Made by a program: the position numbers and the translations under genes
Shown: positions 20,586 to 32,500 of the stretch, piece by piece
Numbering within the stretch: the first letter of the stretch is position 1
How the letters are laid out: every line of letters begins with the position of its first letter
Assembly: GCA_007449985.2 (NCBI GenBank)
Contig: VIIQ02000782.1
Location: 1-64,000 of the forward strand
Source: Desmodesmus armatus
Lineage: Eukaryota; Chlorophyta; Chlorophyceae; Sphaeropleales; Scenedesmaceae
Length of the DNA: 64,000 nt
Direction of reading: 5' to 3'
The notes under the pieces: model-generated
What the model saw: the letters and a program-made list of their open reading frames with translations, nothing else
Told to the model about the DNA's origin: nothing
Databases searched by the model: none

Positions 20586-23500
20586 TCACCGGCAAAACTC
20601 CTCCAACTTGGCGCGCAATCCGGCATCCAACTGCTGCATCTTTTCCGCCCAGCGTGCAGCGCCCATGCCGTCGTGCAGGTAACGCATCATCTGCACCATG
20701 CCTTGTCGCAGCTGCTCGTCCGCAATGTACCGCCAGCTCGTGACAGCACCTGCGACAACAGGTTGTGGAAGAACAAGGGGACACAGCTCAGCACAGAAAA
20801 AAATATGTCCCCTTGAGGGAAGGACGGGGGTGCATAGGTAGGCAGTGGCCGTCCGCCATGTACCGCCAGCTCGTGACAGCACCTGCGGGGACAGGAGGGC
20901 GAACAAGGGGACACAGCTGAATACATGATCTGTCAAGGGGGCGGCATGTGCGCACCGGAAATTGGGTGGCTCGTCGACGATGCAGCTCAGCAGAACGCTT
21001 CAGCAGCCGCTCTGGCGCCCGCTGCACCACCGACAGCATTCCCCCACAACTCCATGACTCACCTACTACTGCTGTGAATGCTTCAACAGCCGACTCTGGC
21101 GCACGCTGCACCACAGACAGCAGCCCCCCCCCCCCCCCCAACCCCCCCGCTCCCCCGCACGGGCAGGCTGCACACACTGTGGCAGGGCCACATGACTCAC
21201 CTACTACTGCTGTGAATGCTTCAACAGCCGACTCTGGCGCACGCTGCACCACAGACAGCAGCCCCCCCCCCCAAACCCCCCCGCTCCCCCGCACGGGCAG
21301 GCTGCACACACTGTGGCAGGGCCACATGACTCACCTACTACTGCTGTGAATGCTTCAACAGCCGACTCTGGCGCACGCTGCACCACCGACAGCAGCCCCC
21401 CCCCCCAAACCCCCCCGCTCCCCCGCACGGGCAGGCTGCACACACTGTGGCAGGGCCACATGACTCACCTACTACTGCTGTGAACGCTTCAACAGCCGAC
21501 TCTGGTGCGCGCTGCACCACCGACAGCAGCCCCCTGAAGGCCTGCTCCTTCTCTAGGTCGTCCCGGATGTTCCGCAAGCTGTTGCACCACGGCGTGGCAA
21601 AGTGGCCAAGGAGGGGGGCAACCTGGGCAGTCAATCAGTACGTGAATGAGGGTGTCAGCAAGTGAGTGAGTGAGTGTAAGTATGTGCCACAGTGCAAGCT
21701 GTTGCACCACGGCGTGGCAAAGTGGCCGAGCAGGGGGGCAACCTGGGCAGGGGATTGGTGCATGTGCAAGTGAGTGAGTGAGTGAGTGCGTGCGTGCGTG
21801 AGTGAGGTGTGATGGTAATTATGTGCAAGCTGCTCCAGTGCAAGCTGTTGCACCATGGCGTGGCAAAGTAGCCGAGGAAGAAGGCAACTTGGGCAGGGGG
21901 TTGGGAGCGTGAGTGTGGATGTCAGTGAGTGTGCAAGTGAGTGCGTGAGTGAGTGAGTGATTATAATTATGTGTTGCAGGCTTTTGCACTGTGGTGTGCC
22001 AACTTGGTGTGAGGGGGGTCTGTGAATGGGGACAGGATGGTTGGTGCCCCCTTGCCAGCTTGCCCCCCTGCTTGGTCACCGTGACCACGCAGGGGGGCAA
22101 GCTGGCAAGGGGGGGACAAACCACCCTGTCCCCATTCACAGGCCCCCCTCACACCTAGCTCCTATCCCTACCTGGTCAGGGCAGACCATTGCTGTGCGTC
22201 CGAGAGCAATGGCTCCGTTCCCCTGCCCCCTACTGGCCTCAACACCCCCATCACTCACCCTGTCTCCCCCCTCCCCTTCCTCCCCTCCCCCTCAAACGCA
22301 CCCTTCCCCTACTTGCCACAACACTGCAGCCACACCCCCCACCCCCAAACTTAAACCCCCAAGGTGGCTGTTCTGCCACAATGCCGCACTGTCTCTTCCC
22401 CGCCCCACCTGGTCAGGGCAGGCCATTGCTGTGCGTCAGAGTGTGATGGCTCCGTTCTCCTGCCCCGTACTCGCCCAACACTCCAATGTGCCCCCCCCCC
22501 CCGATAGGCTGTTCTGGTGACATCCCGCATGCACTCTCCCCACCCGCACCTGGTCAGGGGCGACCATAGCTGTGCGTCCGAGTGTGATGGCTCCGTTCTC
22601 CTGCAGCGACCGGCTGACCCTCACACTGCCCATGAGGGGGGTGGCCGCTGCCTCACAGATGCGCACCACATGGGGCAACAGTGACGCAGGAGGAGCCTGT
22701 GTGTGTGTGGGGGGGGGGGGGGGAGGGGACACAAGTTGCACCACATAGGTAAGCAGGAGGGGCCTGTGTGTGTGTGGGGGGGGGGTGACGCAGGAGGGGC
22801 CTGTGTGTGTGTGGGGGGGGGGGGGAGGGGACACAAGTTGCAACACATTGGTAAGCAGGTGGAGCCAAGAGGGGCCTGGGGGGTAGGCAGACGGCAAGGG
22901 CAGGCACACAAAAGCCGGCAGATGGTCACTGAATACACACACCCCACATGCAGCAGTGAAGCAGAAGGGGCCTGTGGGATAGTTGTGTGCCAGGCAGGCC
23001 GGTAGACAGGTAGTTAGGCATAAGGTCGACACTTTGTCCCAAGCTTGCTGAGACACAGATGTTCGATACGTTTGGTTTGGCCCCAACTTGCAGTCTGTCG
23101 ACACCTCCGCTCGCCCCCCCCCCCCCCCCCCCCCGCCCCAGCTCACCCGTATGATGAGCTCCCCCATGCTCCACATCTCTATCAGCATGGTAGAAACAGT
23201 TCAAGGGTGGACGAGAGGAGGGTGCCATGGGCACGCCAGCTCAATAGCTCCCCCCCCCCCCTTCACGCGCCTGCGCCACACACCCCTGCTGCTCACCCGT
23301 ATGATGAGCTCCCCCATGCTCCGCATCTCTATCTCTAACAGTTCAGGAAACAGAAAGGATGCCATACCAGCTCATCAGTGCCCCCCCCCCCTCCCCCCCA
23401 CTCGCCACGCCCGCCTCAAGCTCACCCGTATGATGAGCTCCCCCATGCTCCATATTGCGTTGTTGGCACTGGGCATGTTGCTTTCCGTCAGGCGGGGCAC

Positions 23501-26500
23501 CTCCAGGCAGGACAGGCACAGAGCTAGGAACTGCTCTAGCGCAGGCAACACGTGACTGCAGGAGCAAGGGGGGGGGGTAAAAACATGGGGTGGGGGGCAA
23601 AACATGGGAGTGTGTGTGTGTGGGGGGGGGGGGGGGGCGGAGGAACCTGGACACAGCGATCAGAGCCTGGCAGCACAAGCACCGCATACTGTTGCCACAC
23701 AACACATTCCATCACACCAGAGGCAGGCCTTGGCCGGGTCTCCCAACAGTGCAAAGGAAATCACCCCCCCCCTGCCCCCCACAACCCTGCAGCCCCCCCC
23801 CCCCCCTGCTCAATACTGTACCTTGTAAGTCAAGTAGGGAGGGGGCGGCGGTGAGCAAAGTCTCTGTACCCTATCATAGGGTACACCCCTACTTCATAGT
23901 ATGAATTCAAGGGGGAGTGTGTCTCACCTGGGGCATGCCTTGGCAAGGTCCTCCAGCAGAGCGAATGCACACACCCCTGCCCTCAAGTCCTCCCCCTCCC
24001 TCAAAGTCCAAGGCCTCCCCCCTCTCTGAGCCTCACACCCCAGCAGCCCTCCCCCCCACCCCCCCCGCTCAGTACTGTATCGTATGAAGTGAAGGTAGGG
24101 GGAAGAGGGGTGGGGTGGGGTGGGGGGGGGGGGGGCAAAGGTACTGTACCCAATGGAGTGAGGGCCAGGGGGGGGGGGAGACAAAGGGGATAATGTCTCA
24201 CCTGAGACATGCCTTGGCGAGGTCCCCCAGCAGTGCAAATGCAAGCCCCCCCCCTCAAGCCCAACCCCTCCCCTCAAGTCCTTTCCCCCTTTCAAAACCC
24301 TGCAGCCCCCCTGGCTCGTACCGCACCATATGAAGTGTGTCTTACCTGGGGCATGCCTTGGCGTTGCCCCCCAGCAGCGCAAAAGCACTCTGCCCCCACC
24401 CCCTGCCTCAAGTCCTCCCCCCTGGCCCTCACAACCCTACAGCCCCTATGCTCAGTACTGTGAAGAAGGAGGGGGGAGTATGCCTCACCTTGGGCATGCC
24501 TTGGCCAGGTCCCCCAGCAGTGCGAATGCACTCTGCCGCACGTCGTTTGACTCGCTGCCACACGCCACCAGCAGCAGGCTGGGCAGGGCACTGCCAGCAA
24601 CCAACGGCTCAATGCTGGCACGCAGACCATCAGCAAGACCTGGGGGGGGGGGAGATAGCGGGTGGGTGTGAAGGGACAATGGCACGCACACCACCGCTGT
24701 TTGACTGTCCTGATGGGTTTGGGTGCAGATGTATGAGCCATGTCAAAGCACACAGACAGGCAGTGCAAGAGAGGGGAACAGAAATGCGGGCCCCGGGGTT
24801 GGGTGGGGGGGTGGGGGAATTTGAATGGGGAGGGTAGCTATGGTGACAGCGCCAGCCACCAACGGCTCAACACTGGCACGCAGACCATCAGCAAGACCTG
24901 GAAGGAAGGCACAAGCACACAATCTCGACGACGACTTTCAGAAGCCAACAAACAACTTTCCAAAGCCAAAAACAGCCAAGCCAAACAGAAGCCAAACCTG
25001 GGGACCACTTGAACCCCAGATGTAACAACACAAACGCACACAAGCACACCCCCCCACGCACACTTGCTCAACCCAGGCCTCATGCCTACCTGCGAGCAGG
25101 TCCAGTGCTGCCATGTGTATGTCCTCAAGATGCGCTAAACCCAAGCACACACAGTCACCCCTCACGCACACACAATCACCCCATTCTCAAGGCTCAACCC
25201 CTACCTGCTACCAGGTCAGTGCTGCCATGTGTATGTCAAGATGCGCTAAACCTAAGGCGCACACAACCACGCAACCCAAAACCCAATCCCCCAGCGCACG
25301 CAGTCACCTTTCAGGTGCACACAACCCTGCAAAGCCCTAAACCCCATCCTCAGGATCTGAGGCTCAAACCCTACCTGCCAGCAGGTCCAGTGCTGCCATG
25401 TGTATATCCTCGTCATACGCCTGACTCCCCGCCTGGCCAGCAGCCTGTGCAAGACAGAGACAGACGGCACAACAGCGAGCGGAGGGCGGAAAGATGCCAG
25501 TTTTTTGCAATAAAACAAGGCCGAGAGGCAACAAAGAGAGCAGAGGGCCGGGGGCACAGAGGCAAAAATATTACAGGGAGGCAATGTCAATATCAGGGGT
25601 GTAGTGTGTCACCAAGCACTCTCATGGTCCAAGGCCCAAGGTCAGGGAAAATGGACTGAATGTTTGCATGACCAGGAGCCGGAATAACAGGAACTCAAGC
25701 TGAGGCGCCAACAGAAAGATAAACCAGCCCTGCAGTACAATTCGGTGCCACAGACATATCAAAGCTCCCTGCAGTGAAACCACCGTCTCGTGACCCCCTA
25801 CCAGACTGAATCCAATTTCTCATTCTCCAAAACCTCGCACAAGCAGACCTAGTTTCTTCTTCTCTAAAACCTTACAACAAACAACCCCTACCCACAGCAC
25901 CGCACCTTGTTTGCCTCCAGTGCTGCCTGCTGAGCTGTGAGCTGCTGCATCGTCCGCTCAAACACTGCAGGGGCGTACGGCTCAAAGGCTGGGCCCAGGG
26001 CAACTGCTAGGCTGGTGAGCGCCTCCATGATGGACACGCCATCCTGCAAGGGGCAACAGCACCACTGTTTTGACCATCTGCTTTGTAAGCAAGTGATGCA
26101 ACAAAGCACAAGATTCTCGTGCGCATGTGCGTGCGTGGGTGCGTGTGTGGGTGGGTGGGCGCGCGCGTGTATGCCTGCATTTGTGGGGGTGTGCGTGCGG
26201 GGTTGTGTGTGTGTGTGTGGGGGGGGGGGGGGGCGGTGGCGTGTGCATACAAATCAGAAAAGGGGGAGCCGAACTGCCAGGCTGGTGAGCGCCTCCATAA
26301 TGGACACGCCATCCTGCAGGGGCAACATCACCATGTTGATCTCCCTTGCAAGCAACAAGCCAAAAGAGTTGCATGTATAGGGGGGTACATGCATTCAAGA
26401 CAGAGAGCAACACGGGAGCAAAAGCACCGCTGGCTGAACTGTCTCCCTTGTAAACAAACTATGCCAAACAAAGCACAAATTATATCTTTGTGTGTGTGTG

Positions 26501-29500
26501 TGTGTGGGGGGGGGGATGGACAGGAGGGGATTCAGGGAGGAGCCATGTGTGTGCAAGACAAACACCGCAACAGGCAGAGCTATGAACCGACGAAGAACAA
26601 ACAGCAAGAATGGCACCACTGAGACCCCCCCCCCACCTGCTCGTTCAGTGCCGGCTGCTGCCAGCGTTGGAACAGCGGCACCATCAGCTGCTGTATGGCC
26701 GCCGTCTGCTGCTGCGCATGCGGCCGCCCAACCGTGTCAATCGCAGTCGTGACAGCGTCCAACACGATGCGCAGGTTGCGGCGCCCACACGAGCCCAGCG
26801 CGGACGACAGGGCATCCACAACGTGCTGCGAGAGCAAGCAGACAAACACACTGATGAGTTACAATAACGGTAATTGGCACGCAAACGTTGTGTCGTGGCG
26901 CCCAGAAATGCCCGGTGCGGACGACAGGGCATCCACAACGTGCTGCAGGAGCAAGCGGACACACACACTGATGCAATGGAGCGGCAACCCGGTGTGTTGA
27001 AAAGATGCGCGATTGAGAGACGACAGTACCTACAAAGCACAGCACTGTGATTGCTGCAGAGCGGAGAAGCCATAACAATGGCTGCGATGTTGACAGGCAG
27101 CACCATAGTTACCCCCCCCCCCCCCCACACACACACCCCCCACCCCACCTGGCAGCGTGGCACCAGTACCGCATCCAGTGTGTGCAGTGAGCCCCAGATG
27201 CTGCACCCACTAAGCCCGCTGTGTGCAGCGAACCCCCCAGGGGTAGATAGCCCCCCACCCCCACCCCCCACCCCACCTGGAAGCGTGGCACCAGTATCGC
27301 GCCCTGAGTGCAGTCTCCCGCGTGCTCCAGCACCTCTGCCAGCCCACTGCACGCACCCAAACCCCACCATACCTGGGATGATTATGGCATCAGCATCGCC
27401 CCCTGCGTGCAGTGTCCCGCAAACGCTGCACCCACTAAGCCCCCCCCCCCCCCCCCCGTGTATCCCCCCCCCCCCGCCCCGCAAACAGGACCCCACCTGG
27501 AAACGCGTCACCAGTATCGCCCCCTGTGTGCAGTGTCCCGCGTGCTCCAGCACCTCTGCCAGCCCACTGCAGGCCGCCTCCTGCACCCGCCCGTTGTGGT
27601 CCCGCACACGCGCAAGCAGGCCTGCCAGGATGGCGTCAAACAGCGCCTGCACAACACAACACCGTGTTGTGACAACATGGGGGGGGGTGCGGTTGAACAT
27701 GGCCCGACGAAGGCTGGAAACGTGGAGATTGCCTGTGGTCAATCACACACATCCCACACGACAGCGACACTGTCTTTCAGAATGGAGAGCTGGTCGGCAA
27801 CATGCCAATGCGGATGATGCAGAGCCCCCTTTTGGAGAATTGACGGTTGCGGTTCGACTGAGGTCTGCAAGCTCACCTCTGCCTCGGGAGCCACAGGTCC
27901 CGGCTGGGCCAGGTCCCCACCAGGCGGCAGCAGCACCCACTGCGTGTAGCGGGCCAGGCACCAACACGTGATGATGCGGACCATGGGCCGGGGGTCCTGT
28001 TGGAAGGGAACAGTGTGGAGAGGGAGACGACAGCAGCACTACTGTGGTGAGGGAGCACTTGATGTGTGACCTGCGCAAGCACGTAATCACTGGGACTTCG
28101 CTGCAGTGTGCTTGACACTTGTATGTCTTCGTGCCCAATTTGTGGTTATAGACATAGACACAGACATACCCACGCAAGGGCATGGACCCGCACACAGGAA
28201 GGGCTTGTAAACGGCTCAAAATACCCTCAAGTGTAAGGACAACACACCCGTTCACACATCCCTGAATGATGACCCATCACGATCCCAACATAGTAAAACC
28301 CTTGCCCAGATACAAAAACCCAGCAAGAGTCCCGTGCCTGCCTACCTGCAGCACCGGCACCAACATCTTGACCATGTCGTTGAGGTAGGGGGCCAGGCCC
28401 ATGTGGCACCCTCACTCACAGCCCCCAGGGCCAGGATGGCACTCTCACGCACCTGGCAGATCACACAATCACACAAATGACGGTTGACACGTTGAGGGGA
28501 AAACATGCTGTACAGCGACTCGAGCTAAATGACAGAAATCAACAAGCTGAAGGCTATCATCGACTTTTTTGGAGGACAAATGCCTGATGTCAAACGCACC
28601 TTCCAGTCCTGGTCCGCTAGTCGTTGCTGCACGATCGGCAGCAGCAGCGGCAGTATGTGCTCGTCACTCAAGTGGTTGGAGAGCATGTCAAGCGCAGCAG
28701 CTGAGCACTTGCGTAGGTTCCACACTCGCAGCTCGTCCTCGTCGTCATCCCCTCCGTCTTCGTCTGCGTCGCCTGCTGCCGCATCACGCGCACGTGCGTG
28801 TTTGCTGTGCGTGGGCTTGATGTCCTGCAGTCGTTTTGAAAAACAACGATGTTGTGTACCACAATCGATTCCTCAGCTGCTTCACATTAATTCACCTTGC
28901 ATAGGGATTGCCATTTGTGTGTTACACTTTTTTCGGAGAGGGGGCAAAGCCACCAAACAACAAAGGTGCCAGCCGCCAGGTCGACAGTGAGCCCTAGGTG
29001 CTCCAACTGCTGACACGGCTGCCAAACTGACTTCTTTGGGTGCGGTGTGAAACCAAGCCAGTACATCAGGGACAGGATCCACTGAGCACCAGCAGCCGCA
29101 CTCTCAGGGTCAGGGAACAAGAAAAGAAAATCGTCCAAGTATGGCAGCACACGACACCCTGTGCGTGCCAAGCCTCCAGAGGGGGAGGGGTACATGCAGC
29201 CAGGGGGAACCGGGGTGTGGAAAGGAGCGCGCAGGTGGGCAACAAAGGGGCGCGTAACCTTGGTGAAATAATAGGGAGAATTGTTCCAGCCAAAGGGGAG
29301 GCAATTGATCCTGTAATAGCAACTAGCAAACTCAAAACAAAAGTAGTCACGCGCAGAAGGGTGCAAAGGCACCTGGTAGAAAGCGTCCTGCATGTCCGCT
29401 TTCACCGCCCAAGCATTGGCAAGGTCGTAGCGCTGCAACATACGCAGCGTCTCAAAACGGCACTTGTGAGCAACATTAAACTTGTTGCTGTGCTTCAGGT

Positions 29501-32500
29501 TGACAACTAACCGCCAGGTCTCCCCTTTAGGCACGCAAAAGGCATTAGAACAGTGGTCAGGCCGGGCGTCCAACTGTGTTAACACCCCAAGCTTCACAAA
29601 ACGAGGAGCCTCTGTGTGCAACCACCACTGCCGCTGAGAATGAGTAGACGGCAGGGGTTTCTTGTAGAAGGGGGGTGGGGGACGGCCCCCCCGCCACTCC
29701 ACAGGCACACCATGCTGCAACCAAGAAACGACTGTGGGGGAGGCCCCGATGGCGCGCCAATGACTGGCGCACCGACCCAAGCGCTGGGGCAAGGGTGTAT
29801 CACAAGGAAAGGGGTGGGAGGGGGGGACCACCATCGCCACAAAAGAGAGAGGAACACAGGAGACACAGCACACTACAATGTGTGCCCACCCTAGGTTGCA
29901 TGCAAGAAGCCACCAGGGTGTACAGACAGGAAGCCAAAGGCTGGCACTTACGTGGGGGCCTAGACCCACTCCTGCCTGATGAGGCTCCTTTGCTTAGGGC
30001 CTGCCGGCTCCAGCGCTGCTGCTGGAGCCCTCATCGCCGCTGTACAGGGCGTTTGCTGTCACCAGGCACGTGGTCAGCAGGAGATTGCTGTCTGCGCCCT
30101 CCAGCAGCTCCTTGGGGTCTGCTGGCAGCTTCTCCCAGCCAAAGAGGGGCAGAACCACCCACTCTGCTGCTGGTGTGATCATCTGCCAAACCATGCCCAG
30201 GTACTCTGGCTGCTGCTGGATATCTCCAGCAGGTGACTGCAGGCTTACGTGCTGATTGATTAGCTGGCCTAGCTGCCAGGTCAGATGGGATGGCTCTCCT
30301 TGTGCCCGAAGCATTGCTACTGCTGATCTGGCCACACCACGAGATGCCCTGCAGGCCTGCTTCCCGATCAGCTGTTCCGATGTTGACTCTCTGTGTTCAA
30401 AAGAGCGGAGTGCGGTGCAGCTCCGAAACTGGCTCTGGCACTGTGAGTGCCAAGAATGGGGTTGTTGAGATCGAGCCGGAGGCTAGAGTGTGTAACACTA
30501 CAAAACGCTACCGAAGTAGCGAGTCGCGCTGTTGTGTCAACAACAGCAAAACGTGCCTTGCAAGAAGCACGGCAAGAGCTAAGCATGCCGTCGCAGTGCG
30601 CAAGCCCATGGTTCTGCAGGGCCTGAACCCTGGGTGCATCAGCTTTGCTGATTAACGCATGGTAATACATTAACATGCTAATAAACTCAATCCGACCACG
30701 GATATTTTGATGTTTCCCTGCATGTGATCTCTCACCCGGATGTCAAATCACATGTGAAAGCAACTTAGTGACACACCCCGACACCCTTGCAAAAGTGCTG
30801 CCAGTGACCCCTAAACCCTGTTCACCTTTGCTTGGTCGGGTTTCTGCCCCTGCTCCTCCGCCTCCTCTGCTGCTGCCACTTCGTCATCATACTCGTCAAA
30901 CACCTGCAGACAACACGACGTGCGGCAGCATCAGGCAACACGGACAGCTGTATTCCGTCAAGACCTGAAAACATGTCAAGCACAAGGTTGTGCGGCAGCA
31001 TTTGGCAGAGAGAAACTCAGTGCATCCCTCCATGGGTGGAGTCAGTTCCAGCGTAGCTCCTTGCGTAGTCCGATGTGACGGATTTCTTTTTGGAACATCA
31101 AAGTGAGCTGACTATGAGGCGACAGCCGATGCTGACTGATCAGTCAGCATTGCTCTTTGCAGCTATGTAGGTGGGTTTGGGGTGGAGGTGGGTTTGAGGT
31201 GGGGTTCCAAACCTGGACCCCAGCCCAAACCCTATAGGAATCCGCCCTCCCCCAAGCGCCACTTGAGGCTGCTGCCGTTATGGCCGCCAGACCGGCCATG
31301 TCGACAAGTCGTCGTCACAGCGGCTGATACCAAAACATGGCAGCAAATGGCATGGCCGGGATTTGAACCCCGGTCCTTCTGCAGATTTTGGGACTGCTAT
31401 TGTCACATTGTGCAGATGTCATTCCCCTAGACCACCACGCCCTCCCATCAAATGACTCTGCAGCACATTATGGGACATCCTGGCATGCAAAACCAGCTTG
31501 AGTGTGATTGGGGGCCGGGCACTGGTTGGTGGCGCATTGTTGCATTGGAGGGACATGGTTTGAGTCCCTGAGCTTACATGGTGTGGGCTGGGTCTTTCGG
31601 GGATCTCAATGTAACGGGGATCTCAATGTGACGAACAATGAGTGAGTGAGTGGTTGGTGGTGCCCTAGAGGTCACCCTTTTTCCCCCCGGTTGCCACTGG
31701 TCGGCAGCTTATGGTCTGGTTGCACACTTTGCTGGGGCCCTGCCAGCTGAGCATGCCAGGCAACTAATCAAATGGGCCTCTGCCCTTGTTGATGCTGGCC
31801 TGGGCCCTGATGATGATCAGCGACGGGCACCAGGGGTGCCCAGGGCGTGTATGGAGGCCCACCCTAGGGAGGGAGGTTTGGGTCTGCTGCCAGTGCGGGC
31901 CCACCTTCACTCTCGCCTGGCTTGTGAGGCAGTGCAAGTGTTGGTGGGGGATGCTCGCAAGCCTTGGGTTGCAGTCAGCAGGGAGCTGTTGCAGCACCAT
32001 GTGCCGGTGGTGCCTGGTGGGGGTTATTGGGGCTTGGCCTTGTGTGACAAGGGTCGGTTGTTCAGGGACGCTGGGGGCCAGCTGTTGCCAGACCCCTTGC
32101 GTGCTTTTGCCCTTGGCATCAGGGCTCTGCCGTATATTCGCCATGTGGGCGCTAACCCGGTCCAGCCCGGCCCGTGGTGTTACTATGTCCCATTGTGGTC
32201 CAATCCGGTGGTGGCGCAGAGGGAGCAGTGGGACTGGTATGGACAGCAGCGGCAAGTGATGGTGGGGTTGGAGTTTGTGGTGCCTGACTTGTTGGGCCTC
32301 ACCCAGCTGCAATGTGCAGGGCAGGCGCTGCATTGGTTGCAGCTGGTTGAGGCTATCTGTTCCATTCCTGACCTGGGGGCAAGGGAGGAGGCATACAGGA
32401 TGCATGTGTGGGACCCTGTGTTGCAGCATCGCCCTAGGTATGCTAACATGGTGGTGGCTAGGGAGGAGTTGGCTGTGTTGGTCGCGGCCATCCCTAGTGC

